Assembly: GCA_021397835.1 (NCBI GenBank)
Contig: JAJFZO010000447.1
Location: 930,001-994,000 of the forward strand
DNA from: Moringa oleifera
Lineage: Eukaryota; Streptophyta; Magnoliopsida; Brassicales; Moringaceae
DNA: 64,000 nucleotides
Direction of reading: 5' to 3'
In this document: one piece after another, positions 50,131 to 61,949 of the stretch
How positions within the stretch are numbered: position 1 is the stretch's first letter
Layout: each line of letters starts with the position of its first letter
The notes under the pieces: generated by a model
Told to the model about the DNA's origin: nothing
What the model saw: the letters and a program-made list of their open reading frames with translations, nothing else
Database searches by the model: none
Made by a program: the position numbers and the translations under genes

Positions 50131-52569
50131 CCAACATTAGGTCAGGAGTAGCTTAAACATCATACCATGACATGAGATTGGGCATAGTTCAGTGACTGCA
50201 CCATGACGTAAGATCGGGCGTAGCTCAACACAATTCACCCTGATCTGGTTGATAATTTTACATGACTTGTCCTAGTGTTGTAATTCAACCTCTGATATTA
50301 CATCGAGTTTTAGACGTGACCTAAATCGTAATTTCTCATCAAATTTTAAGTACTTAACCCGACATCTTTGACCCCAATCTCACATTAGGATTTAGTGCAT
50401 GATCAAGATAATCACGATGAAATGGATTTGAAGATTGATTGGGTTTCAAATACTAATTAACCCTCGATGTGATTGTCCCCAATCTCTTTTCTAGATTCAT
50501 ATATATAACAGCTTAGAGAGGAAAAATTGTGAAGACTCGAGAATGCTAGTGACAGACTTTGTACAGAAAATATTTCAACACCATGAACACAATTTTGAAT
50601 TTCAAGATTGGGTCAATCCTAAGCTTTTTTCAAAGAGCGCGCGCTATCAATGGTAGCTTTTTCAATTTCAAGATTGGATTGATAGCGTTGCAGCTCTTTT
50701 TTCTCTATAGTAGAGTTTTAAATATTTGGCAGACCTTATTTTTTTTTCTATAAATAGACTACTCATTTGGTAGTTGAGGGGAGAGAAATCAAATAAAGGA
50801 ATCAGAGGGAGGAATGAGAAAGGATGAAGGAGAAAAGGCATGGACAATAACCACAAATAGGTATCGAGATCCAGAACACAAGAATCAATCACGAATAAGG
50901 ATCCATCACTACAAGCATCTCTTAATGAATGAGATATCTCTTGAGAATAATCAAACTTTCAGATATCTACAATCAAGCATTAAAAATAAGCTATAAAGAT
51001 CTCTTTTGGGGGATCTTTCTTGGGACTTTGTTTGTTGATTAGCAAAAAAGTAAGAATTATATCGAAGGCGCTACATACTTGTAATTGTTATTTTTTGAAA
51101 TTGAATAAAAGATGATCTTCTATATTTTATTCCTCTATTAGTTGTTCATTCTGTAATGCATTTCGTAATTTTCTAAAACTATTTAAGAAAAAAAAATTTG
51201 ATGAAGTACATATTCTCATTGCTAAATTCAAACATCTATTTTTCTAGAATTAAAGATTTAACATTGGTTAGATTGAGATTCTTGTATAAAATTACATAAT
51301 AAGTTTATTTCAAGATCAATTTTAAATTATTATGAATTAAGGATACGAGATCATTTTACTTAATAGTACAAATTTTTGGGCATTTATGAGGGTGCTAACC
51401 CTTCCGACGCATAATCGACCTCTGATCTTAAATTTTCTAGCAATACAAACCAATACCTATTTTCAAAATGGAATTCAGTTGTTTTCTTTCTTAAAAGAAA
51501 AAATGAATATGACTAATGGCCAAGGTCAAAAACCCCTTTCCCCCCTAAAAAAATGGTTGACTCTTTTATTAGACCAAGGCAAAAAAAAAAAAAAAAAAAA
51601 AACTTTCTCAAGCTTGAGCTTCTTCACCAAAAGAAAAATGTTTGGCTATGCCTCACACATTAATTGCCCCACTAAGTGCTAGGTAGCAAAAATGACAAAG
51701 ATCTTTTCCTATTAACGTGGTCAATAACCACATTTTTTTATAAAAAAATTGATTAATCCCATTATCCCCTACAAAACATATACTTGATTATCCTTTGTTG
51801 TCCTCTTAAATTTGACCCGCTTATATCAAGCTTTGTGAACAAGCTTCGTCCATTTAGAAAGGATGAACCTGCCCTCATCTTTAACCTTTAGCTAGGTGGT
51901 CTCTTTATTCCAACAGAAAGATGACAAGAGTTGTATCTCTTAGCAAAATTGTTAGCCTTTATGCCTACTTCCCAAGGGCCCATTCACTCCCACATTAAGT
52001 CCCAAAATGAGTGATATTCTATATATAAATACTAAATATGCCAAAATCTGAGTTAATCTTGATTTACTTTAGCACTTACTTTCTTAATTTTTTAATATAA
52101 CTTGAACATCAGAGTGATCTTGTGGGATACACTAATGCGCACTTTTATCTTTCTTACAAACTGCACCCATCACAGGTCATTAGAATTCGATCATTAAAAG
52201 TCCAACCCTTTCTTGTAAAATCTTGTAGCATTAGATGTGTTTTCAAGTTCATGATTAATTTTAGAAGAGAATGTATTCTTTGCGTGTTAATGATGTTTAT
52301 TTAATTTTTGTCCTCCAAATTAACTAATATTTTTTTTTATAAAAAATCTTCTTATTTTTTATCCAAACAAAATTTATTATAATAAAAAACAAAAATTTTA
52401 CTTTATAAATTATAAATTTGTTTATTCCTTTATACATTTTTTTTTCTTTTTCTTCTTAAATTTATATAATATAGTTATATCTTTCTCACAGGCCTAGGAA
52501 AGATGAATCATAATGAGACACGATTAAATAAGCGGAGGCTACCATTCCATATGCTAGTGACTTGCCTGG

Positions 52570-53651
52570 TAAATGAGATGCCTCCCCAGTTTTTATTTTA
52601 TGTTTTTAATGAACAACCATCTCATTTTTCAGGCAGGCTACTCCACACAGAAGAAACCATGCAGTTTTCCAGATGAAACTCTTAACAAATCTGAAGCTCC
52701 ACATGGCGCATGCAATAATCAATAAGAAGGAATGAACTGAAAATGAAGGGATGATCGAAAGCAAATCAGATACTCCTGGCCGGGTAGTCTTTGAAAATTA
52801 AAGAGATGGAAGCAACCATAAACAAAACAAAGAAAAACCAAGTAGCTAGCAATCGTGATATGGATTATCATGATAAACAAAACAAAGAAAACCGGGTAGT
52901 CTTTGAAGGGACGATCTGCAGTTATTGATTATCTCAATTGAGCTTTGAAAAGCAGTGAATGTCGTCCGTTGCTTCTGGTGCCAACCTGAACCACATGCAA
53001 CCGAGGAGAAAGACCACAGTTATCATGATAAACCTTTTCAATGCGAAAGACAAGTTTAGTACCTGTACCAGTGAGAGGAATAGAGAACTTCAAGCTGGGA
53101 ACTCCTCGCAGGATACAACGAAGCAAGAAGATGATGGCAGAGAACCTTTGTGGCACGAAAAGGGCCTCTGGGGGACTGAATTCAGTCATCAAAATCGGCA
53201 AATATCCTTTCTTGCTCCTGGTGCCAACCTGAATCACGCGCCACCTAATATGATGATTAGCCTTATCATAAACCTCTTCGAATCTAATCACTAATTCATG
53301 CCTTCTCCAGAGGGGAAGGATAAGCTTAAAGCTCTCTAGTTGTGCTAAGAGATGAAGAAGGGAGAAGACAAAGTATAGGGTTAGGCTGGAAAACGGATCG
53401 AAGATCAAACCCATTTAAGCAGGAAGGCAGACGTTGCTAGCTTTGTTAGCCAGAGGAAGAGCTTTCCCGGATAATAGTCCCCTCAGGGTTCTTAGGAGGG
53501 AAGCCATCTAAATGATAAATTCAGAGTTTTTATTTTTATTTTTTTCGTTTTTCTTTCGAGAAGGCCATCCATTTGGACTATTTGCTGTTTGCTTTGGGAT
53601 AACTACATATCAAAGGGACAAAATTCCGCTTTCCTCTCTCTCTTTCGGGAC
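52570..53651 (-). repeat. 1.08-kb block present only in the right arm
   Basis: In the left arm the flanking sequences meet directly (TTTTTCCAGGCAATTCAC at 42845-42862). Here CTTGCCTGG (52561-52569) and TTGGAAAAAGTC (53652-53663) are separated by the block. The junction shares a short CCAGG/CCAAG match, which fits deletion from the left arm by microhomology. Insertion into the right arm is the alternative. The block contains the third family member. Confidence 0.75.
52929..53414 (-). CDS. Small membrane-protein-like gene, divergent paralogue in the right arm
   Basis: 161 codons, intact. It shows the doubled architecture most clearly. Unit 1 is a hydrophobic segment (12-26), then ELVIRFEEVY and VIQVGTRSKKG. 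Unit 2 is a hydrophobic segment (92-103), then KLVFRIEKVY and VVQVGTRSNG. The offset between units is about 79-80 residues. The linker PPEALFVPQR matches LPEPLFVPEK of the arm copies, and the C-terminus LLFKAQLR matches FLFNVQFR. It is clearly homologous to, but much diverged from, 40725-41216 and 55284-55775. Transmembrane or membrane-associated location is inferred from the helices. Function unknown. Confidence 0.6.
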   Translation of the reverse strand: MGLIFDPFSSLTLYFVFSLLHLLAQLESFKLILPLWRRHELVIRFEEVYDKANHHIRWRVIQVGTRSKKGYLPILMTEFSPPEALFVPQRFSAIIFLLRCILRGVPSLKFSIPLTGTGTKLVFRIEKVYHDNCGLSPRLHVVQVGTRSNGRHSLLFKAQLR

Positions 53652-53661
53652 TTGGAAAAAG

Positions 53662-53664
<3 letters not shown>

Positions 53665-53696
<32 letters not shown>
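53665..53696. repeat. TC dinucleotide run, right arm
   Basis: Sixteen TC units, the partner of the GA run at 42817-42840. Confidence 0.9.
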
Positions 53697-53699
<3 letters not shown>

Positions 53700-54868
53700 T
53701 GCAATCGGGTCTAAAAATGTTCAAGTGTAACCCTACAAAGATTCGGGTCCTAACAAATAACAAACAGTTATTGGCCAAAGAGTATTTACAAGTTCCATGG
53801 ACTCCATGCATGGAGCAAGTTAGCTCACTGCTTATACCATATTCACATATATATGCTCATGCTGGCAATGTAACAGCAAGACCTTAAACCACCAACCTGA
53901 GCATGCATGTAAGAGTATTCCAATTCAACCTGCAACAAAGATGGAGATTTAACAAGAGAAGGTAATTATCCTTTCATCAGGAAGTCAGTAGTCGTGGGAT
54001 TGTGCAAGCATTCTGATGAACAATCACATTATGGAGCTTTGTTCTGATATTACTTGTTATGAGTTAGAGATATCTAAAAACCCAAGATAAATTTATCATT
54101 TCATGTGCTGTCAAGTCATCTGCCACTGGGTGCTAAGACTTGAGTTCAATCTTGAAGAAAGAAAGATATTTATGTATCACATCTTCTGTTGTCTAGCTCT
54201 TGCCTGTTTAAAGTCCAAGCAGCAGAATCAGGTACTTGAGTTCTACCTATGTTTTTTCCACTTTAAAAACAATGAAAAGAAAGCTCTATCTGGGTCCTTC
54301 TAACAGTGTTTCTTGAGAAGAAGACAGATCAGCTAGAAGGATAATGCCAATTAAGTTATCTAAAACTAAATTTGGTTAGTCCAGAAGCTGACAAGGTTGG
54401 ATAAATTATATTTGAAGTACATTAGTTATAATGTATAGCTGTGATTAATACTCTCTATTTCTGCCCATGTGTTGCTTCAGCCATGATAATTCCAGCTGCA
54501 TTAGATATGTAATATCCTAACATTGTGTAAAACCCTCTCAATTTACCAAATCAGTATACTTAGATGGCCAATTTAGAAGAGCAAATTAAGAAAGACAACC
54601 CTTTCCAATCTTCCGAATCTTTCCCTACTTTCCAACTGAAGAACTTCATGCAACTAAAATACAAACCAAGCTGAAGAAGTGAACTAACATAAGAAGAAGA
54701 ACTGGAGTAAAATAGTCACACCTGCATTTATAATAATGAACAACAGTGGAAAGTCCTACTTTACAGTTGAATGGATGTCTTGGACAAGCTTGAAACTAAG
54801 TAATCAATCTGAAATACAAGCAAAAACACCAAATGCCATTGTCTGTCTTCATCTTTTTTTACCTGTAC

Positions 54869-55168
54869 TCACATGCAAGCAAAAATGCAAAACATAATTA
54901 AACTAGGCTCTGTGGTGATACAAACAGCAATACGATATAGGAGACAGCACAACAACAAATGTAAGGATCTACTTGGATTAATAAGTTCGTGTTTTTGATG
55001 AATCATATTGTATTTCTCTGGATTACCCATCACATCATCATCAGCATTTGCTGAAACTGTTTGATATCTCGGTGCTTCAGATAAACAGGAATGATGGATA
55101 CACAAGACTCCTCGCTTCCCAAAATTTGGTAGATACCAATCTGCGCATGAATGCAAAAAGAAACACAA
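54869..55168 (-). other. Second conserved reading frame downstream of the right 163-codon gene
   Basis: 99 codons, longer than the left-arm copy because the first part stays open (DWYLPNFGKRGVLCIHH). It contains NADDDVMGNPEKYNMIH and LLYRIAVCITTEPS. An acceptor-like GCGCAG sits at the same relative place as in the left arm. Coding status uncertain. Confidence 0.35.
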
Positions 55169-55283
55169 TGATCACTATGCATTTTCATGTTGAAACAAAA
55201 ATATTCAAAGAAGAATACACTAATTGGAAGCCCTAAAAAACAGGTAACTCACGCTTCAAGACAACTGTGCGAGGAGATGCGGC

Positions 55284-55775
55284 TTATCTGAATTGAACTT
55301 TGAAGAGGAACGAACTTCCCTGGATGGCTCTCGTGCCAACATTAATCTCATAGAAGCGGTTGTGGTTGCCATCAACATCGACTTCTTGGATTTGAATGAC
55401 AAGAATAACACCGTTTTGAAGAGGAAGCATGACGTATAAGGTTGGGAATAGTTGCAGAAGCCCGACAATCAAGAAAAACATGGCGGCCACATTTTCAGGC
55501 ACGAAAAGGGGTTCTGGCAGCTTCAATTGTGTCCTCCAAAACAGCCAGATTAGTCCTTGGCCAGACCTGATGGTCAGCTGAATTTGATGAAGCCCATTTC
55601 GGCCGTTTTCATCTCCGTTTACATGAGGCAATCTTTCTAACTGAAGCTCTAGCCGGTGGCCTCTAACAGGCAAGATAATGGTTATTCTTCTGGTTCGTCC
55701 TAAGAGAAAGAGAAAGGAGAAGATTAAGGGAAAGGCCATGCACCAGAAGGAATAAAACATGTCCATTTTGGGCAA
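55284..55775 (-). CDS. Small membrane-protein-like gene, right-arm copy
   Basis: 163 codons, intact, with the same start (MPKMDMF) and end (FKVQFR) as the left-arm copy. I count roughly 16-17 residue differences, spread through the protein and none truncating. It has the same two-unit plan: hydrophobic segment, HRLELQLERL; linker LPEPLFVPEN; hydrophobic segment, GVILVIQIQEV, FYEINVGTRA. It is preceded by a telo-box and a site II pair like the left copy. The persistence of both frames despite considerable divergence suggests selection on the protein, but relaxed selection cannot be excluded. Function unknown. Confidence 0.62.
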   Translation of the reverse strand: MPKMDMFYSFWCMAFPLIFSFLFLLGRTRRITIILPVRGHRLELQLERLPHVNGDENGRNGLHQIQLTIRSGQGLIWLFWRTQLKLPEPLFVPENVAAMFFLIVGLLQLFPTLYVMLPLQNGVILVIQIQEVDVDGNHNRFYEINVGTRAIQGSSFLFKVQFR

Positions 55776-55795
55776 GTGCTTGCTAGAGGAAGGGG

Positions 55796-56070
55796 TTAGG
55801 GTTTTTCAACTGAAGTTCTCTTTGCCTGGAAAAAGAAAAGCTCAGACTGGGTATGAGTAGGGTTTAGGAGGATGGACAGCGTACAAACAACGGAACATTT
55901 TGATGGGCTTGGCCTGTTTGTCTAACGGAGGCTGAATGGATTTCCTTTCTCAGAAGTTTGGGTACAGAAGAGGGCTTGCCTCTGAGATTTGGTAAATGAT
56001 TTTAACGTTGGGCTTCATCATTTCACAGTAATTATAGAAGCCACAAAACTATTCCAGTGGGCTGAGCCCA
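55796..56070 (-). promoter_or_regulatory. Telo-box and site II motifs upstream of the right 163-codon gene
   Basis: AAACCCTAA (minus strand) lies at 55796-55804, just before the start codon. TGGGCTGAGCCCA lies at 56058-56070. The positions mirror those in the left arm. Confidence 0.5.
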
Positions 56071-56093
56071 GTAGTCAGAAAAAACGCACATAC

Positions 56094-56224
56094 CTTCGAC
56101 TCTCATATGGAGCGCAGCCGCGTGGATTTGTCAACAATAATCCGCTCCCATCCTGCATCAGTCGCCTGATCTCCGATGAGACCTCCGATTTTGATTTCTT
56201 CTCTGTTTCCATTTCTCTTGCATC
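56094..56224 (-). other. Exon-like block, right copy, open frame
   Basis: 131 bp flanked by TTTCAG and GAAG|GTATGTG. The open frame reads REMETEKKSKSEVSSEIRRL, then MQDGSGLLLTNPRG. Its composition looks protein-coding. It lies upstream of the 163-codon gene on the same strand, with the site II pair in the intron that would follow. The left-arm copy has a stop. I do not recognise the protein. Confidence 0.45.
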
Positions 56225-56512
56225 CTGAAATCCATTAGCTAACCCAAGAAGCATATTAATATACATACTAATAATAAGAGAATACAACCCAAAACCTATC
56301 TATGAACATTTAATGCATTCATTGACATGCGCACTTGCTGTAAGAGCACATGAAGGAATGACAAGCAGCTTGTCTCCAACAAAAGAACTCCGAAAGTCGG
56401 CAAGAAAGAAGTAAAGATTGCATGACTAATACAGCACTACCAGGGGATCATTAATCAATCTGAGACACATCAAACAGATACATGATTCATATTCAGTTCT
56501 CCAAATGCAAAT

Positions 56513-56776
56513 ATGGATCGATGGAGTCCTGGATTACCTGACCATATGTACATGGACATGCAGCGACTGGAAACATGTGTAGTGATTGAATCGAATGCTG
56601 ATGATGATGATGCATCTGTTAATTCTTCTTCTCTGGATCTCATCTTCTTTTCTTTTTGCCTATGGCCAAGAGCGTTGACATGCTATGAAGCCAGCTATGA
56701 AGATGTTTTTTTGTTTCATATATCTGGAATAATATGGTATACTGCCTGTTTAAGAAATCATTACTTCCATGATTAA
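56513..56776 (+). other. Conserved reading frame in the outer right arm, unrecognised
   Basis: 87 codons opening MDRWSPGLPDHMYMDMQRLE, with NADDDDASVNSSS after it. Partner of 39744-39947. It is divergent in orientation from the 163-codon gene. It may be a terminal exon; no family recognised. Confidence 0.3.
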
Positions 56777-57124
56777 ACTAAGCATAGTCGCCTTGCAGTT
56801 AACGTCATTAAAATTTTCTATGTTAAATAGTGCCTACTGTTGGCCTTAGTAATGTCTACAGCTAATTTATAACAACTACATTAAATATTTGATGGCTGCT
56901 GTGTTTGATAATTAAATATAGCAATTTTCAATTAAACAAGAAACACCATTCGTCATGACAAACCTAATTTCTATGTACCCAAAGAACTTGTAGTAGAGAA
57001 AAGTCAAGGTTCAATATAATCAAAGTTATTATTATTTTTTTATGGACGGTAAAATTAGCTGTTAACAAAGTTATAGAGTGTGTTCTCATCATTATTTAAT
57101 TCTTTGTGAGTCCAGCGATCAACA

Positions 57125-57900
57125 TGGCGTTTAATGATAATGAAGGTTTAAGTCATGCAGCTAATTGAGGTAATATTGAAAATTAATTATCATAATGAAA
57201 GTTCGTTTTGTTTTTCTTTGCAAGCATATAGGAAATTAATAGTGAGTTTGCTATTTTTTTCATTAATTTGCACTTGTATAAGTTAGTTTTTTTTACTAAT
57301 TTCTAATAAATATATATGTATATATTTAACAATTTCTAATTTTATTATTTTTTTAACAAGTAGAAAATCTGGGCTTATTAGTTTTGAAAAAAGAAAGCTA
57401 GTTTATATCATTTTGGAATATATTTTCACTAATTAATTTTTATTTTTATTTTAAAAAATTATGATGCCCATCAAAAGATAATTGATCATATTTTCTTAAA
57501 AAATATGAATTTTTTGTGAAAAGATTTCATTACAAAAAATGATATTTACAGACTAATTTAATAATTTAATTACAAAAAAACTAGTGTTCTTGTGAAAGAA
57601 AAATGGATTTTCAATGAGACTCTTCTTTATCCTTAATAGATGAGTTTCCAATTGGTTTCCTGCAAGATTTAAAAAGAGATAAGCATGGAGGTGTCCCATG
57701 GTATTACTTCGATGCTTAAATGAGTAATGATATTGTGAGTAAGATGTTATGAAAATGAAAAATAGCTTGAGTTTGAAAAGATAATACCTAGGTATTTATA
57801 AGAAATTTATAACTTAACTAGCCTTTTGGTTAGTTATTTCTAGAGAATCACAACAAGAAATCTAGGTAAAATGCCTTAGCAGTTGCTAAGCTGGTGATAA
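57125..57900. other. AT-rich stretch without a gene
   Basis: It lies between the outer end of the right arm and the next retroelement. Nothing recognisable was seen. Confidence 0.5.
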
Positions 57901-60900
57901 ATTTGTTATCATCAGGTTTTAAAAGCTTTGGATATTTCACAAGTGGTTATAAGGTTGAAGATGATGCTGATGGGCTTGTTAGGCTATCAGCTTCCTCGGG
58001 TTGATGATGAGTTGTCTTACTCGTTGAGGATGCTTTTTGACTGATTTAGGCTACTTAATTGTAGGTCATTCATAAATGTCTCATTTACTTTAAATATACA
58101 AAGGATAGTAGATTTTGGGCTAATAAAGAGTGGATGGTTATATATCTTTACCAAAAGCCTCTCATTATTACTGTTTAAAAAGAATATAAACAATTATTGA
58201 AATGGAAGAAGTAAAATCATACGTATCTTTTTTTATTGTCCTTCATTCTTTTTTTTTTTGATCATATTTATGGATTAAGTTTTGATGTTGTAGGCATAAT
58301 CCTTTGTCATTGTTTGTTAATGAAGTTGTGTCATGATTTCTTCAAGGTACCTATTTGTCATAAATACTTCAAAAAATTTGGTTAGCTCGAAATTAAAAAC
58401 TTATATGTTGATGTTTCACTAGAGATATTTAAATTCAAAGCTCCATGGCCTATAAGTGATCTGAACTTTTGGAACTTTTTCGATTATATCATGACCTCTA
58501 GGTGCTTGTTTATGTCGATGTCGTTTAAATCTTGCAAGCTCCCATTTCTTCTTGTAATATTTTTTAGGTCCCATAGGTTCCTATTTTGACTTCTTAATGT
58601 TATTTAGGTTTTATAGGGCACCCGATTCTATTGTTGTCATTCAGGTATCATAGGTACCAATTTTTGTTGATATTTGTTTTACCCTTTGGGGTTGAGTACT
58701 TCACTTTGCTTTTAAGGCTAACTACTTTAATTAGTTTGTTTATTGAGGCTTATGCATTTTGTTTACCTTACAAGGTTGAGTGTTTTGTTTGCCTTACGAA
58801 GTTGAATATGCTACTTTTTGATCTTTTATGGCTTATGTACTTTATTTTTTATCTTTTCCAGATTAAGTACTTTGTATTTATCGTTTATGGCTAACCGATT
58901 TTGTTTGTTGTCTTATAGGGCTTTTGGCTTAATTCTTGCCTTTATTTGTAGCCCTATGAGGCTTTTGGCTTAATTCTCACTTTTACATTCTTTTGAATAT
59001 GTTTTTTTATTTCACAATGTAGATTTGAGCTTTCTTTATCTTCTCTTGCTTTGTCATGCAACTTGGTATTTTTGATGACATACTACATATTTTACGGAAA
59101 AAAACTTCCTAAAATTGTTAGAACTTCATGTTCTAAGAACCAAATTTCCTTCCTTTGTTTTAACCTTGTAAAGTCTTAACTTGATAACTTCAACTACTTA
59201 GTAAGGTCCCCTCTAATTAGGAACAAATTTTTCAATAGCATCTCAAGGGTCTTAAATTAAATCTTTTTCAATAGATATCTTCTTGCTTATCACCATAATT
59301 CTTTCAATTTAATCTTGGGCATTTCTTACATTTTTCAGGGTTTCATCTGCATTATTGCTAAAGGTTTGTCTTTATTCCTCTTTGGGTTATCATAAAGTCT
59401 AGGAATTTTTATGAAGATACATTAAAGGTGCACTTGCTTGGATTACGCTTCATTTAATATCTTTTAAGTGCTTTGAAAGTTTCTTCCAAATCTAGAATAT
59501 GTTTTTCTTCCCTCTTACTTTATAATTATATCATCGACATGAGCTTTGATGTTTCATCTTATTTGTTGGTTGAAGATCTTGTTAACTAATCATTGGCTAG
59601 CATTTTTGAAGCCAAAAGGCATAGCCTTATAGTAGTAAGTTCCATGTTAGTAATGAAAGCCGTTATTTCTTCATTCATAGGCCCTATTCAAAAACTACTA
59701 TGTTTAGAAAATGAATCCATGAAGTTGAGCAATTCATATCTAGTTGTTCTATCGATGAGTTGATTAATACAAGGTAAGAAAAAGCTATCGTTTGGATTAG
59801 TTTTGTTCAAATCAATGAAATCTATACCCATGCATCAATATTCATTGTGTTTCTTGACAAGTACAACTTTTGATAATTCATTCAGGATATTAAACTTCTA
59901 GGATGAAACCATTCTTTAAAAAAATGGAGACTTCTTTCTTTATAGAGTGTTGTTGTCCATAGCAAAGCTTTTCTTCTTTTACTTTACGTATTTAAAAGAG
60001 AGATTGACACATAGCTTATGTGTAATCGCCTGTAGATCCACCATGACATATCCGAAATAAACCATGCAAACACGTTGATGTGGTTTTAAGGGAATTGAGT
60101 CAACTTTTCTCATTCCTTGGGGGTTAAAAGCCCCTTAATTCTAGTTATTTGTTCGGATCTTTTGCCAATTGACCTTCTTGAAGCTGTTCTATAGGTTTAG
60201 CTCTTTAAAGCTATTTCTTATCTCTCTAATCAAGATTAATCTGACAAATTAACTTATTATTCCTTTTAAAAAATGTAAGGCATCATCGTCAAAACAATCG
60301 TTGGTCTTCCTTTAATACTTTTATTGAATGTGTGAAAAATTTCATCATTAAAATATACATGAGCAGTAATACTTGTAGTCAGTTTGGTGTGGGTCTCTCG
60401 ATCACCATATTATATATTGTTGGCGCTTAGACTACCAAAAATGTGGTCATTATGGTGATAGTTTTTTCTTCAGTTTTGGTAGTAACTAATAGCTCAATAA
60501 TTCCTTTAATAGGTAACTTTGTTCCTCTAAAGCTGTCGAAAGATTTCAAGTGATCTTTAATCTCAAGTTTTAAGAAAGTTTAATAGTATATGATATAAGT
60601 AGAACTTCCAGTATCGATCAATATTCTTTTTACATTGCAATTAATAATCATCAAAGTGACGATTAGATCATCATCTTGAAGAGTTAAAACACCTTTCAGA
60701 TCATATTTTGAGAAAGAGATTGTTTCTTATATTTGAAACTTTTTTGTTTTTAATCCTTCATCCTATATTTTCCTGGCTTATGCCTTCCTTTTGGCAATTA
60801 TTTATTCTACTTTTAGACTCGAAGGCATCTATTTTTGACTTCTTTTTGGACAGTTATTTACTCATATATTTGCAAAGTTTTTAATTTTCTTTTGTGGTCT

Positions 60901-61500
60901 TCCTATTAATTTATATACTTGTATGCCTTTGTCTAAATTCATCCTTGTTTTATGACAATTTTCAACTTATTGCACTATGCAGTGCTTTAGGGAATAAGCC
61001 TTTTTCTACTGTACTACTACCCTCTGTTCTAATTCTTTAATCTTAAAGGTTGCTTTTCATAAATCTTTTGATAAATTCTCTCAAAGACTCATCTAAGTTT
61101 TGCTCAATGGAAAAATTCTTTGAAGAATTTTTTGTCTTAATCGTACTATTTAAAAATTAAGCTAAAAAAAGTTGCTTAAAGGTTTTGAAGTGGTCTATGC
61201 TGTGGTGGAATACCATAACCTTGCCACTTTTATAAATGTTTTCTTAGAATACTCTTGAACCATCATCATTTTGCTGAATTTTTCCTAATGATCTTAAGGA
61301 TTTATTAAGTTGTCATAAATTTCTATTTGCGACATATGAAACTTCAGAGGTATAGGAGCCTCTAAGATCTTATTTGTAAAAAAATAAAATAAAAATGAAA
61401 CCTACTGCATGTTTGTATTCAATTGGAATTTGGGTACCTTGATTGCAAAAAACCATTTATTCTAACTTTCAATTTAGTTGCAATACTAACTTCTTTAGGG
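57900..61500 (-). mobile_element. Decayed Ty3/gypsy element (minus strand), internally deleted
   Basis: From right to left there is a gag-like worn stretch to about 60700. Protease is at about 60660-60400 (KRILIDTGSSTYIIYY, active site DTGSS intact). Reverse transcriptase is at about 59960-59500 (GFKNAS-type block and HVDDIIIK). An integrase tail is at about 59230-59130 (RGPY-x-VVEVIKLRLYKVK). RNase H and most of integrase appear to be missing between the last two. 58540-58990 is a run of irregular short repeats that may be the 3' non-coding end. LTR limits not found. Confidence 0.7.
58910..58985. repeat. Short tandem repeat in the gypsy 3' region
   Basis: GGCTTTTGGCTTAATTCT occurs twice about 45 bp apart, set in a wider stretch of similar worn units. 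Confidence 0.6.
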
Positions 61501-61949
61501 CCTCATAATCTTTATTGTCTTGATATGAGTTGATTGACACTTTTTTGTTTTTGAGATTGTGATAGTTTAGGTAAGATTTAATTTTTTGTCTCTTTTTGAA
61601 GATTTTGATTTTCAAGATCTTAAAGCAGACATAAAATTACGTGAGTGAGTTTTTTAAGAGAGCTGGTGTTTCATTATGGCACTAAGGACTTCTACTAGTT
61701 ACTTTATTGTTTATTTTAAGGCATACACATCGTTTGAAATGTTAAGAACAGATTAATAAAATTCATACTAGATTAATGGTATTATTTTATGGGTTGTCAT
61801 ATGAGAATTATATAGACAATTAAATTTTGAATTAAAAGTTTATAAACATCTTAAATGAGGAGTATTCGATGTTGTGAATGTTTATAAATTGTGCAACTTC
61901 AAAAAAGTAATGATCTAAAACTTAATCCAATTTATTTGTTCGTTCGAAT

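Larger units (their letters stand above)
50130..57124 (-). repeat. Right arm of the large imperfect inverted repeat
   Basis: Reverse-complement partner of 39363-45420, with the same internal junctions. It is longer because of the extra block 52570-53651. The TC run at 53665-53696 is the partner of the left-arm GA run. Confidence 0.88.
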
